From Vandiemenella viatica (Eukaryota; Arthropoda; Insecta; Orthoptera; Morabidae), in NCBI GenBank assembly GCA_031002005.1, contig CM061920.1, positions 47,036,610 to 47,100,609 on the forward strand: a DNA stretch of 64,000 nucleotides, read 5' to 3'. The notes beneath the pieces were generated by a model. It was not told the origin of the DNA. It made no database searches and saw only the letters and a program-made list of their open reading frames with translations. The position numbers and the translations under genes were made by a program. Of this stretch, positions 11,446 through 24,180 are shown piece by piece. Each line of letters opens with the position of its first letter. Position 1 is the first letter of the stretch.

Positions 11446-14400
11446 TCAATCTTTCAAATGCTACTTAATCGGGCTAGTAACACGCTGAAATTAGGATGCA
11501 ATCCGAATCACATCAAGTGGCGTGGACAACTTGTCCATTTCAATAAGTCTCCGTGCTGTCTGAGAGTCACATTTAATCCAGAGATATACTAACAATAAGG
11601 AATAACTTCATTGCAATTCTAATATCTGCTGAATGGGAAACACAGCACTTCTCCCTCGAGATTATTCTAATGCCGGTGTCCTAGTGAGAAGGACAGCTAC
11701 TTAAGTGAAAGGACAACACATCCTACTTTAAAGATCTTTCCCACTCATAACTGCAGTTGAACTACTAGTCGGCACAGTACCTTGTAATATCAGGTTAACA
11801 TGGAGCAGCTACACGAGAAACGACGGCTTAGCTTCGTGAACATTGCGCATCTTTCAGGAGGAATAGCGAATACGACAGGACTAAATGTTGCACGCAATGT
11901 GACGTCCAGGTGACTCTACGTCAGACATTATACACCACCTACGACGAGTTACTACCACAAAACGGACTCAAATCACTCGCATGGAGACCTGTAAAACGTC
12001 TTCACTCTCCTATGGGAAACTGCGAGATGATTATTTATGCTTAAGTGGGAGTACAAAGCAGATTATATAACCAATATTTTTGCTACCAAGAACAAATAAT
12101 GGTGGTCGCTCTGCTGACGTTTAAAAGGGTTGCTTTAGAGAAGAACTGACCTAAGGTAACCCGACAGTGATGTAATAAACACATTTCTGCATAATCTACA
12201 TTTCACGCACTCACTCCGCCAATGAACATGTGTCACGCATACCAGCTTCTCCACATACTATAGCATTTATTTTGATTCTTTTGTTGAAGTTTGATAATTT
12301 TGTTGTTTATACTTGCATGTTTATTTAGTGTTTGATTTGATAACGAATAAACAAATAACTTGAGTCACAACGATATCTACTACTATGTTCTTGGCCATAC
12401 GTAAAAATTGGAGTACACCACAAACCGTAACCAAGAACAACCTGTTCGCCCTTTCGGACCTGTAAGAAAAATGGCGTAGGACGTATGTGGCACTAACTAA
12501 TCCAGCAATAGACTCAGAAAAAATGTAGTTTCATCCAATTGAAGAATCGTATAGAAATTTAGTTTATGGTATCGCTGGGAAGAAACACACGTTTGTTTTC
12601 ATTATTGAAATGAGTAATCTTGGGTTATTTACTTATTATTTTCAACAAAAATCCACTATCACGTTAGTCGAAAGACAAGTATCTTGACAGACTAAATCAT
12701 CTCAGTTAGATACTAATAGATTGAGGATTACTATCAAATATTTTTGTAAATGACCGTTTTTGATTGATCAGTTTTCTGAAATCTTAATGTAGTAACCCTG
12801 GCTACGAACTGTCCCATCCAACCAGAAACAAGTTGCCAAGTAGGCTTAACAGCTAATCTTGTAGCGAAGAACTTTGCCTTCCAGTTCCCGGCAGTTTGTT
12901 GAAGTTGCTCCTGTTTGAACCCTAGCATGGAGGAACGCAGGGGCTTAAAACAGACGGGGGTCGGAATTTGAGAGACCCACCGCCTTTTCATTATGATTTA
13001 CTAGAGACATAACTACGTCAAGAACAGTGGTTGCTGACATATTGAACAAAAAATGTCATAACCCAGCTACGACTTACACATTACCCAAAAATAAATGAAA
13101 TATCTCCTAAAAATATAGAATCTCACAGAAACAAAAACTTGAAACAAAGAGTTCTTCTTCCAGAATGTATTAAAAAATTAGTAAACGTTTCTTACTGATC
13201 GTCTAACTACTGAAATATTGAAATATCTACAATTTAAAAAAAAAAAAATCACGACTGATTTTCTCACAACGCTGAAACGGTTACTGTATCTGACAAGGCC
13301 ACCGATGCCACTAGTACTAAGTCCTCTACTAAATTACGTCGAATTATACGAATTAATAACCTATCAGTTACATGGAAGGACAGATGGTACACACAGATTA
13401 AGCAAAAAAAAAAAGGTATCTGTACAAAATTAAAATTAATCCGGTAACGGAAAATGTAAGCTGTTATTTAATTTCATTTTTTCTCAATTAATGTAATGTT
13501 GTTCTGAAAATATTAACCAGACCCCTTCTTAACTAGTCCGAAAAAGTAAAACACTTCATGAGCCATTAATCAGTCTCTTCCTATTCTCATCGTTAGCGTG
13601 GCCAAAATTAGATCTTTTGTTTAACGACCTCATGCCCTTGGTGGCACCAAGCATTTTATACCTCCTGTCACGTCGTTCTAAGTTCAAATGGGGGAAGTCA
13701 AGTGTTGCCATCTGTCTGTGCAACGTGTAACTACGTTCAGCGGGTGATAAATGTATTTTTGTTTGTGAAACTTGCAGTTAATGAGGCCCAGCATTGGCAT
13801 AGATCATCTTTCGTCAACCGAGGACCACTATAATGTCAAAAATAATTTTACATACTACCAACTTACACAGTACTAATTTTTTTACCTACGATACGAATTA
13901 CTATCAACAACTACATTTCTAACACAATCATAAAATGGTCTTGACTTCCTATGGATTTATATTTTAGTTAATGGTTTTAACGTGGTTGTTCAACTGGAGA
14001 GTGTAGTCTACTAAATTATAGCGCACTGGGAATCATCAAGGAATTTCCAATATTAGGTAGTTGTTATTCACAGCAATTTTTAAATCAAATCTTTTTGTGA
14101 ACACAAAACTTAGAAGACACTATGAATATCGTGATGTGAGTACATGGAGGCTTTCCCGTTGTATAATTTGAATGAAATGTTCTCGGGCCTCCTACAGGTG
14201 GAGCGCGTCGATCTGATGCGACTTCAAAATGTTACATCAAACTGAGACGCTCCTTCGGAGAACATTTAATACAACATTGCAGTTTATTGAGTGGAATCCT
14301 GCATCATACGTACCTGATACAATGACCTTGTTTCATGTTGCTCGAAATGAAATCCGCCTTCTAAGACTTTTAAGTGTATGTGACTAGTCATTTTTTGTTT

Positions 14401-14470
14401 AAGGCGGCAATTATTCTTCTTCGTGCATCTTCGGCAAGCCATAAAGCACGAGCGCTGTGGACCTGTTATA
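11446..14470. other. No gene recognised
   Basis: AT-rich sequence with short poly(A) stretches. Short open frames at 12734-12991 and 13218-13433 have no motif and no upstream signal and are treated as chance. Confidence 0.45.
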
Positions 14471-14478
14471 CAGTTGCA

Positions 14479-14533
14479 TGAAGATTTCTCGGGCGTGCAG
14501 CCGTGACCCGGCTGCACGCCCGAGAAATCTTCA
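14479..14533. repeat. Perfect 25-bp-arm hairpin, 5-nt loop
   Basis: Arms 14479-14503 and 14509-14533 are exact reverse complements around the loop tgacc. With one mismatch the pairing extends outward through gttgc/gcaac. The arms are GC-rich (core cgggcgtgcagccg) inside AT-rich DNA. It may be a fold-back MITE core or a cruciform-forming site. No further function can be shown. Confidence 0.9.
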
Positions 14534-14732
14534 AGCAACAGATCCGCCGGGAAAACTTACGAGTAGACATCTGTTATACAGTACTGTATGTTATTCCTCA
14601 TTACTCACTTGACATACGATTTGTCTGAACTCTGAGGTTATTTTGGATTCACTCGATATTTCTTGTCAGTAAAGAATTAACTCATACAGATCATCAGTAC
14701 GCTGTGAAAGTGTTTATTAAATACAATAAAAA

Positions 14733-15049
14733 GTTACCAGTTGAAAAATAACACTAATGCTACTATTTAATTTATTTATTGTTGCGTCGTACGCGTTTCA
14801 CCTCTCATCGACGCATCATCAGCGACGAATTATTTACATTTTTTAATATAGTATGCTGCTGCGCACCTCCATTTTATTATCCAAAGCATGATTTGCTTTT
14901 ATCATATTTACAAAATTGACAAAATTGGTGCTTTCTCAGCACTCGGTCGTCTGTTGTGGCCAGCTGGTTTGTTGCATTGGCGTTATTTTTCAACTAGTAA
15001 TTAAGTAAGCAACTGCGGAAAAATGGCCTGCAGCAACATTGCATTGTAA
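14733..15049 (+). mobile_element. Short non-autonomous Penelope-like derivative
   Basis: The right end (about 14965-15049) matches the 3' end and ~41-bp tail of the Penelope-like element at 44974-48299: gttgcattggcgttattt, then gcaactgcggaaaaatggcc, then caacattgcatt. The left end (14733-14900) is the inverted form of the same terminus, including a hammerhead motif and the tccaaagcatg block. The unit is only ~317 bp, with all coding sequence absent, so it is an internally deleted inverted-end derivative. The flanks aataaaaagt and aacaaaaagt could be a diverged target duplication. It would need the RT and endonuclease of a full element to move. Confidence 0.75.
14780..14835 (-). ncRNA. Hammerhead ribozyme motif, degraded
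   Basis: On the minus strand CTGATGA (14816-14822), GAAA (14796-14799) and the cleavage triplet GTA (14790-14792) are kept in order, as in type I hammerheads of Penelope-like elements. Stem II (GCGTC/GAGGT) carries one mismatch and a wobble compared with the perfect GCCTC/GAGGC of the copies near 45 and 48 kb, so activity is doubtful. Confidence 0.65.
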
Positions 15050-15684
15050 CAAAAAGTATGTGTTCAAACATTGAAATTTAAAGCTTTTTATAAACAGTGT
15101 ATTTTTCCTACCCCAAACACAAATATACCTTTCTTGGTCCAAAACAAAGTGGAAACCCTAGAACGGGGCGACAACTGCCTAGCAGCATCCTTCGCCACTC
15201 CAGAATGTTCGTACACTAGACCAGTAGACCCGCGGGTATGCTTTTTGTTTGAGCCCGAGGAGCCAAGCGACGTGTACCGTTGTCAGACACGTAGTTGCTA
15301 GCATTCCCTCGTCTGCTGGTAGGAGCGTGATGCTGTGGTCCTGTAGCGCAGCCTTCAGCCCAGGTCCACTAACGCCCTCCTCAGAAGCCGCGCTGCCTCG
15401 CGGCGTACTTCGTCAGCAGTTAGTTGAAATATTTTACCGCAGTGTTAGCGGAGACGTGTTTTAGGCTCTTAACAGTTTTAAAATGAACCGTAATTTATTT
15501 TTAATGGACAAATGGTGGGAGGAAATGCTTGAAGAATTCTTCATTTCAGAGTTACATGAACAGGATGTACCACTTTGCTACTTAAAGCGTGTCAACACTA
15601 TTCCATGTGGCAAAGAAAGCTGGTAAGGCCATATGGCTCCACTGAAAGTTCACTGCGTCCACATAGGAAATGGCATTCAGTGAT

Positions 15685-15950
15685 AAAATGTTTACCGACG
15701 AGGACCTGATTGTTGCTACCGCTGCAACAATAATAATCGAAAGTGAATAAAGTCGTGAGCCACGCAAATGATGGTTTTCGATACGGCACACCCTCCGAGA
15801 TAGAGCCAGGTACGAATGCAACGACTTGATGAATGACGATGCAGATGAGCTCAATGAGAATAGAACTGAAAGTGATTTCCGTAACTTTTTCCGAATGTCG
15901 GGTAGTGTATTTCAGACTCTTCTCAATTTTATTCGTTATTTGTCTGTTAA
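15685..15950 (+). pseudogene. PIF/Harbinger transposase N-terminal fragment
   Basis: Translation gives DEDLIVATAATIIIESE near 15692-15745, then WFSIRHTLRDRARYECN, then ESDFRNFFRMSGSVFQTLL (to about 15927). This order is typical of the start of HARBI1-type nucleases: an acidic/alanine start, a W-x-R stretch, and then FRNxxRM...F..LL ahead of the DDE domain. In-frame stops and a frameshift interrupt it, and the DDE catalytic region is absent. No TIR pair was located around it. It is a truncated transposon gene; host domestication is unlikely given the stops. The upstream frame beginning MNRNLFLMDKWW (about 15483) might belong to the same gene. Confidence 0.65.
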
Positions 15951-16080
15951 TTTTTTCTTATCAATATCAAAACTAAATGCTATTTCCCTGAGCGCATTAT
16001 GCAATTATTACGATCTGAGTATTCTTCTAATCTACGAGCTCTATTAATACATAAACTTTCTCGTTAGTCCACTTCATCTT

Positions 16081-17490
16081 TAGAATGGACTGTCAGCTGA
16101 AGCCACCCAAGGCCAAGCTACATGTTCCCACTGCATGGCTTTCTTTCAAGTGGACCGACACTTGTCGCATGTGAGATGGCCCTTTTTTGCCATGTGGCAC
16201 AGGCAATCACACACGTAATCCCTAGCCATGCTGTGCTACGTGGTCTTGCCATGCCTTACCATAAGGCATAGTGTGGGCGCGCTTTAGCAAGGTGGTGCAC
16301 CAACTCCTTACTTTATACTGCTTCGGGATTACGTATGTTGTGTGGGGCCAATTACACAGCGTCCTCACTCCGCAGACTGGATGTTTATGAAGGCTTCTAT
16401 GGCGGCGCCTCGATTTAGGCAGGGACTCTCTACGGCGACACGAAACTGCGCATGCACCAGGTTGTACACATGCAATTGCGCATGTGCACGTTGGTACTCT
16501 ACGGACATTTGCCGGTTTTTAAAGAATATGTATGGTTTTTTCAGACAAACTACCATATACAAGAAATGATAGATGTAGTTAAATTAGCATCAGGTGTTGC
16601 TCAAACGTAACAGAATAAATCATTTCGTTTCCAACAAACGATAAAAAATTGATTAATTTAAATAATGGTTTACATATATTATAACTGTGCGCAGTTTTGG
16701 GTTTTTGTATATGCAGGTATTTGTCTGTATTAATTACATTTGTTGTCACTTTTGCACGGTGTCAGTTAAGCATTGCATTCCCTGTAAAAGGAAAGAAACT
16801 CCATGTTTTCCCATGACGAACGCCATTCTATTCTCCCTTACGTCCCCCAACCCCCCACCCCTCATTAATAGATTTCTTGTACTAATAGCTTTTGGCCACA
16901 ATAGTTTGTCTTTCTCTAGAGTTTGACCAGTGCGGAATATTTTTAAAATAGATACTGTTTGGTTTTTACGGGCTGTAGAGTGACATATCGTTAGCGTGCA
17001 AAACAACATGTTGAGTTGTATAATACAAACAAATTTAAAAGTTTCTTAATTTAATTGATTTAATTTATCTTTGTGATACGCACATGTTGAGTATTTTCTA
17101 GAGCTCTCCAGCAGAAAAGACAAAAGGTCATAATACTCTCATAGCTTTTCCTAATCAGCTTAGGATTTAACATGTGTGGATTCCAATATCAAATTTCATT
17201 ACTTTCTGCCAGCGCTAAAATTATAATACTAACCAGATTGTATTAAGACACGCACGCTAATAGGCATATAGATGGATATCGTGTAGAGAAAAATCTTTCA
17301 GTAATTCCCAGACAGAGAAGATCTCTGAAATACTTAAGTTTTCTGTGGTTAGATTACTGTTTTTTTTAAATACAGTTACAAACATAACTTGATCCACACT
17401 TGTGACACTTATTTACGTTTGTAATGCCGGAGGTACTATTTCCTCTGGTGTAAGTAATGAAAGCTATGTTTTTTGTAATATATTATTATA
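16081..17490. other. No gene recognised
   Basis: The first 270 bp are GC-richer with gccatg/catggc words, possibly the remaining end of the PIF/Harbinger element upstream. The rest is AT-rich. Overlapping short frames on both strands show no motif. Confidence 0.35.
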
Positions 17491-17569
17491 ACAAATTAAT
17501 TTAAAAAATATATCACACGAAATTCTACTACGAAACAAGGATTAACCTAATCTTTGCCACTTGTAATAT

Positions 17570-17660
17570 CCGTAAAATTTCCAACCGAAACCGGGATTCG
17601 AGCAGGGAACGTCTGTCTCCAGTCACGCGCCTTAATTAACTGAGCCACCAAGGGTGATGC
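17570..17660 (-). mobile_element. tRNA-derived SINE head, different family
   Basis: On the minus strand the sequence reads GGTGGCTCAGTTAATTAAGG (box A) followed ~30 nt later by GCTCGAATCCCGG (box B), the internal Pol III promoter of a tRNA-like molecule. It is not an intact tRNA gene because the arms do not close. A SINE remnant is most likely. The body is not recognisable. Confidence 0.55.
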
Positions 17661-17689
17661 GGGAAGTGGGTGAAAATGAGCCACATCTG

Positions 17690-18420
17690 TCATAAGACGG
17701 TTAAATCACTCTTACTGTCAAAGTAATGAGATTACCAGGTCGTAGATATTAAATTAATAGATTGTCATCGATTCCTAATAAGTGTACAAAATTTCAGAAA
17801 ATTTAGAATTTTGTGAAAATTGAACTGAAATTTTCCATTACATTCAGTCACTTTTAAGTTGTTACTGACAACGTGATGAGAATGAAATTATTGAATTTTT
17901 ATCGGTTCTTAGTAAGTGTGCAAAATACAAACAATTCGGACGTCAGGAAGTGGGTGAACACTGAATACAACCATTTTTCTATTGTCACCGTCAAAGTAAC
18001 GAGAATAGCATAACGTTGCTAAGATACCAATGTATTGTCAACGGTTCTTAAAACGTGCGCAAAATTGTACTATTGCTACTGTCGAAATAATAAGAATATC
18101 AAGACATAGTTATAAAATTATTGTATTGTAATTAGGTATCAATACATGAGCATAATTTCAAACAATTCCGACATCTGGAATTGGGTTAAAATTAAATTGC
18201 AAAATTCTACGACATTCAACCATTATTCTATTTTTACTGTCAAAGTAATGAGAATAGCAGAACACTGCTCTGAAATTATTGTATTGTCACCACTTCTTAA
18301 TATGTGTGCGAAATTTCAAACAGCTCGGACATCTGGAAGTGGGTCAAAATGGAGTTGTAAAATTCCGTTACATTCGTTCATACATACATACAGGTCAAGC
18401 TAATATAAAGCGTGTAAAAA
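17690..18420 (+). mobile_element. RTE-type LINE 3' UTR with tandem units
   Basis: Units of roughly 120-170 bp repeat the words tactgtcaaagtaatgaga, gtgtgcaaaatttca and tcggacatctgg about four times. The segment ends catacatacaggtcaagc followed by taatataaagcg (to about 18410), a 3' terminus I associate with RTE-clade LINEs. No RT coding sequence remains, so it is a 5'-truncated copy. The clade assignment is from memory of the tail motif. The open frame at 18146-18403 is only the translated repeat. Confidence 0.65.
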
Positions 18421-18429
18421 AGTCTAAAA

Positions 18430-19040
18430 TTGCTAGGTCAATCCGCAAACAACAGACACTGCTCAGAGCTGATAAAAACATTCAAGATTTCATTCGCCTA
18501 TCGTGTAGGGAGGATAAGGACATATGGTACGGGGGAGTGCGTACACCATAGATCATCGCATGACTGGCCAGGCCAGGGAGAACTATTGTGAACTATCAAT
18601 GACTCTCAGTAAAAGACTAAGATATCATATACATCGCAGGCGGTGGTGAAATGTCAAAGAAGATATGCATAAACATAAAAATGTACCTATGTTAGTGGAG
18701 CAATAAAAAAAGTTATAGTAAATGAATTTAATAGAATTTTGTTGAAATTATTATTAAATGAAGTAAGTGACTGGATAATTGGAAGGGCCTTATCGGTGCT
18801 TGAGGCCAGGCGGATGCCTGGAATCCAGGATATTTTGATACGCAAGTTCCCTTCTCCGAAGTTAAGATGCAGTGGTGGTGCCTGTGAAAACTCTGATTGC
18901 TCTCACTGTAAAGCAGTCATTGAGGTTGTAGGAGTTGTGGGTAATGACATGTTCTGCTACTGGAAGGTATAGGTTACGGGTGTGGACTGTTTGTATGTAC
19001 CCATTTTTTCTCAATGTGTGTAACTTTTATGTAAAATATT
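18430..19040. other. No gene recognised
   Basis: The frame at 18739-18972 encodes 77 residues with a cysteine-containing stretch (CSGGACENSDCSHC). That could be a zinc-knuckle remnant of a retroelement, but there is no second motif to support it. Confidence 0.3.
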
Positions 19041-19049
19041 AGCTCCACT

Positions 19050-19777
19050 AGGTATGGCGATCTGAGATCGATTAATCGAAGAATCGATTTTTTTGGACCA
19101 AAAATAGATTTTTTAAATCGATTTATAGTACTTAATTCATCCAGTGAATCGATATTTCACCCCTAAAAATCGAGATTCGCCATCTCTTCCTCGATGACTA
19201 CCACCCATTGATGACATCTTCAATTACTTGGTTATGTCATCCAAACTCATTTCTATTTTATCAACCATTTTTCCCGTAACTTATTTTTTATCCACACAAG
19301 AAATTTTCAGTCACCACACAATCACCCCTAATCTCGATAGAAATGGTGATCGTGCGTTTCCCAAAGCTTCATCAAAGACCGTGAAGTACAAATTACACAA
19401 ATCAAACCTCGAAAAGTGTCCACTGTTGTTCCTGAAAAGCTTGGACATTAAGCACGGGGAACTTTAAACTGTATCATATCAAAACTGCTTAATGTAACCT
19501 AAATTACAGAAATAAATGTCTTTTTCTCGTACCTGATACTTTGTTTTAGTTGTAATAAAAATTTAATTAATTGTAAAATGATAAAAGATCGATTATTATT
19601 ATGTCCTTTTTGTTTTCCATGATTGGATTATTATTTATTTTTATTGGCAATGATTAGATTTATATTGAAAACAAGAACTCGAAAAGCAATCTTTTTGACT
19701 TAGATTTTTGGTGAATCAATTTATTAGATTTCGATTCAAGAACTGATTTTGTTTCCGAGAAGAATCGCCATTCTGAA
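19050..19777. mobile_element. hAT-like MITE with ATCGATT subterminal repeats
   Basis: The ends are imperfect inverted repeats: aggtatggcgatct on the left and, reverse-complemented, ttcagaatggcgattct on the right. Multiple atcgatt/aatcgat words lie just inside both ends (about 19069-19175 and 19680-19765), typical of hAT subterminal transposase-binding repeats. The flanking octamers gctccact (19042-19049) and gttacact (19778-19785) agree at 6 of 8 positions, a decayed 8-bp target duplication. There is no transposase. The short frame at 19228-19467 is not transposase-like. Confidence 0.65.
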
Positions 19778-20329
19778 GTTACACTTATCAGTGGACCTGG
19801 TAATATGTTTGAAGATACATAATTTGACTGCGAGGTGTTACTAGCATTTAATGCTAGTTAACGGCTTAATAGGCTTCAGGGAACCTACCTTCGGGTTGTG
19901 GACTTAGTTTAAGTTTTAAACTGGACTCCATAAATGTCATCATACTCACCTGTTCTGCCCTCAAGCAGGTATTCGCATAGCTGCTCTCCACATTCTCTTC
20001 CACATGGTGAGTCATACCATGCACTACTAGGGAAATATCAGTGTGCTGGTATGCTGTTACTTTCCACATTTATTTCAGGGATTTTGTGCTGAAATATGTC
20101 TGTGAAATGTGTAACCATGTTCTGTGTTGTTTGTAGGTCATAAGGTAGACATTGTAGACCGTCCCAGCATTCGCCTTGATGATTGCTGGGGAGTCAGGAC
20201 TCTACTCTGGTCTTGTTGTATCTGCCTGATGCAGAGGGATGGTGGCTTAACACGCTTAGCCACACTGGGGGTACCAAAGGTGTTTGAACCGTGTCCAGAG
20301 CTAAGTAATTTAAAGTTACACTAAAAACA

Positions 20330-22490
20330 ATTAGTCAACACAGGCACTAGAAAAGACCTATTGTCGATAGTTCACCTACAGTCGATATGAAATTGTATCA
20401 AGTTCCAACTGAAGGGTATACGTTGATCGTGGCAAATGTGCAACACTTGTTAGCTTTACTCGCTAATCTCAGTGGGTCGCCGTGTTCGGTGGGGGCCTCG
20501 TCAGTCGATGGTGAACAGTTGCTGCTGAAGGTGTGCGTACCAAAGTAACGCATATATTGTTTGCAAAGTAGTAACGTCGGAAAGTAAATTGACTCTCAGT
20601 TTGCTTTGTTTTGTACTGAACCTGAGTATGTAAGTGTTATAGGGATGAAATATATAAACCTGTGAAATCTTAGTTTAAATCAGAAGAACATTTCTATTAA
20701 AGATACCCCCCGTTTCGAATCTGTAGGTACCTAAATTCCTTAAATCCGCAGGGGTGTCGAATTCAGGTTTCTCACAACAAATTTAGCTTCAAAAATAATC
20801 TGAGCGAAACTTACGTGCTGTTCATAATTATTTTTAGAAAAAAATACGGTTCTGCAATCAGAACCTAATATCTTCGGTACTTATGATTACATATTTAGTT
20901 GCTTTTAGTTACATCTATTGTGCCATAGGCAGGTATTCATCATTTATATACAGTCTGATATTTTGCTTTTTTATGGATGGAGTTAGTTGCTTCCCTGAGT
21001 CTACAGTATTCCCCAGGGTCTCACGACTTGTAGCACCCCAGAGGCTCCACTGTGTCTGGAATTGATTCCAGTTGGACAAGGTCCCTTCTCTCAAATGTTC
21101 TCTCGATCTGCCTTGCTCAATTCTTGTTATTTTTAGACCTTGATGGAATTTTAGGATTATGAATCCAAACTATAGGTATAAAATGTGTCGACTTAAGGGT
21201 CTATCAATTAAGGGCGTCGAATATAATAGTATATGCTGAGGTTCATATTGGTTAAATTAAATATTAGCACTCACAGTTTATCAGCAACTGTTATATGTAC
21301 CGGAATAGAGATATTCAGGGTGGAAAATGACTTTAAAATATATAGTTATTATAGAGGCTTCAGAAATGTAAAAATAGGTCGAAAATATGTCAATAAATGG
21401 TACGCTTAAATATTTATAGAAAAATGCTGATTCAATAGCGTTTACTAATGTCTGTAATAGATGATGAAACAAGTTTTTTTTTCTATGGTCTGCGAAATGT
21501 TTATTGCGACTGCATATAACGAAGATAAATCGTTTGTTCCAGTACCTTGGATCGAAGATTTCACTTAATCTTTCTTTGCAACGATCCATTTTATTCCCGA
21601 AATCGAGCAAGCGGCTGCAGTCGATGACAGAATTTCGTCCTAAGCTAATGAAAATGAATATGTTAGCAAACTTCGTGGTTGATGAAAATGACACCGGCAA
21701 ATACGGAGTAGAACTTCATAAGACTGTTATGACTGCTTGATTCAAAGGGCACAGAATCAGACTTAAAATCAGTATTTCGATTTGTTTCCATGAAGCTTCT
21801 ACAAAATTTTACAAAGATATCCGATCTCATTGTAAAGAATTCTGATCGAAGCAACACGTTCTGAAGGGCTGTGGCCTGAGCAACACTCCTCAAACCCAAT
21901 AACTTTCAGCTCAAGAGATTAGAGAATTTTGAGAGCTTCTGCTTCACAACGACGATGAGCAAATAGTAGAGACTTCCACTCCACGTTGTAGCCGTCAATT
22001 TGAGAACCAAGTGCTTTTCTCATGATCATCTATGTTATTTGCTCTAACGATGTTTTTATTCCATGACGAAAAGCTACAGACGATATTTTTGTACATAATT
22101 GAAGTACAGTTCGACATAAATAACAGCAGGTTCCTTCTTTGTAGTACGCTGGCAATATGAAAATTCAGTTGGCTGTGGCGAAACAAGAATCCGCTACAGC
22201 TACGTAATAAACCAATCGTGTGATTTATTACTGTCCTCTGCAGAAATAAGAAAAAATCGACATCACTCGGATTGACTCCGGTAAGTCGTGATCAGAAATG
22301 CTTTCGGCGGCGGAAGCACTCCGTTATTCATACAGCCGCAGCATCTTGAGCGACATACGGCACTAATGTACGCAGTGGAATGGATTAGCATCGCATTACA
22401 CGCTCCTCGCAGCAGGGCGCGCATTTACATTCGTGCACCGACTTCTTGCTTCGCTCCGCAGTCACAGAGTATCGACCACATAGTTTAAAA
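20330..22490. other. No gene confirmed
   Basis: The longest frame is on the minus strand at 21281-21700 (139 codons, Phe/Ile-rich), without a family motif. Upstream on the same strand near 21900-22010 a short stretch (TTWSGSLYYLL) weakly recalls the W-containing motif of hAT/ZMYM1-type transposases, which could make 21280-22010 a decayed transposon. This is not firm enough to call. 22290-22480 is CpG-rich. Confidence 0.35.
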
Positions 22491-22495
22491 CAAAC

Positions 22496-23171
22496 TGTAA
22501 CAGCCCTCATACTTGAACTTTAAGTAGAATTGTATTTAATGAAGTATTTGTAGTAGCTAGTTTGCTTGAATATGATCTGGTATGCTTGTTTTGCAGTTTG
22601 TTGTAAATCAGTGTATATAGACTTTATTTTATGAAAAGAAATTATTTAAAGGCCATTTAATATGTTTAAGAACCGAATGTGCAAGAGAATTGCTTAAATG
22701 TGTGTAATTCCAAGTGTTAATGCAAGTTACGATGTCTACAGGATAATTTTCTACAGTTTAAAATGATTTCTGTAAATAATTTTGTGTTTAAGTAACTTTA
22801 ATTTCCATTTATGACCGTTTTGTAATGATGTTAAATGATTAAATACTATTTCTGATTGTTTTTAATATGTTTAATTGTTTGAGTAATTGTTAATGTTCGA
22901 GAAATATCGGGCGGATGCCTTTGAAGAATTCTAGAAATTTCGATAGAGCCTATATAAAGAAATCAGCAGGACAGAGTTAGTTTACAGTAGTTTTATACAG
23001 ATTCACTTTGGAACTGCCAAAGATTGCGCCAGTAATATCTCTGGATTGTATCTTTTCATGTAAACAATATCGCTGACGTTGTTTTGAAAATAAACAAAAA
23101 CTGTTAAACTGAACTTTATGGTGGACTACTTAATTAATTGCTATATTAATTAAACCACCAAGAACCTAACA
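22496..23171 (+). mobile_element. Solo LTR, copy 2 (same family as 4993-5660)
   Basis: Begins TGTAACAGCC and ends AACCTAACA. The body is colinear with the copy at 4993-5660, including the TATA-like ctatataaag, the polyadenylation signal region (gaaaataaac, a one-base variant of AATAAA) and the tail ctatattaattaaa. It is flanked by a perfect 4-bp target duplication aaac (22492-22495 and 23172-23175), which supports a complete solo LTR. Differences from copy 1 are scattered substitutions and small indels. Confidence 0.85.
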
Positions 23172-23179
23172 AAACCTTA

Positions 23180-24180
23180 TCAGACTTCTCATATCTCAAT
23201 CATTTAATTGCATCTATTGCGAAAACGATACGAATGTTTCAACTCAGAAAGCATTGGATTTCTTAGCATTGCACTTGGAGACGATTCCACAGTGAAGTGA
23301 GCCAGTGCTAACCTCTTAACCGCCCGCTAATAATGGTATTTCTGCTTCCAAAACAAAATTAATCGACGCAGCGACACTACATAGATTAGCACCATTGATA
23401 ATGTGGAATAATTTGAATCATGTACGCCGTAGGGAGGCATGAATGCTGGTTTTTTTAGCATTATAACGTCAAACAACAACTATTTTATCAAAATATACTT
23501 TTATCTAGTGTTAAGTAAAATATAAGTTGGGTTAAATAAAATTGTTACTAATTAAACTACTCTCGCACTCCGGCAGTGAAGTGAACACCTGGACATGGTT
23601 GCTGGACTCGGGATTTTTTTTAAATACAGTCTTAGACAAGAATTAAATTTAACTTTTCATTCAGTCAGACATTCTGTTGTGTCGTACAGTACCACACTCG
23701 CGTTCCAGCGTAAGTTGTTGTATTGTGTATATTATTCTCCAACCAGTGTGTTCGTCATTTTTCTTTTTTTTTTCGTGGATTTTTTTTTTTTTTTTTTTTT
23801 TTTGTGTAGAGTATCTGGGTGAGTGTTTAGTGAAGTATATAGAGTGTTGTGGTTCTGATGCTCTGTGCACCTAATTAGCCTTTTTGGGTCCCCCGCGAGA
23901 TCTTCTTCTGTTGAACACTCTGCTGTAACATGAAATGTGACCAGGACTTTTTAATCAGTTCTGCAGCTCTCACAACAAACTTACCCTGGGTTTCCTGATA
24001 CGTTCTATCGATTTCAACAAATTTCCTCGTACTTGGCAGATAACGACGTTGAAACGAGATTCTAAGTTTATTGTCCATTAAAATATGTTTATACCTAGTC
24101 AACACCCATATCACTATTCATCAGAGTAAATTGGTTTATATAGTAAACATATGCCGTTTATTACACCAAAATCGGGAAAC
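23180..24180. other. No gene recognised; long T runs
   Basis: Contains two T-rich runs within 23758-23803. The overlapping frames here translate homopolymer and are artefacts. Confidence 0.4.

Noticed and set aside
21281..22010. Possible hAT/ZMYM1-like transposase on the minus strand
   Set aside because: Only one weak motif (TTWSGSL) in a broken frame. The 139-codon frame next to it has no DDE or dimerisation signature.
23661..23874. Overlapping frames with poly-Phe or poly-Lys
   Set aside because: They translate long T/A homopolymers, and both strands are open.
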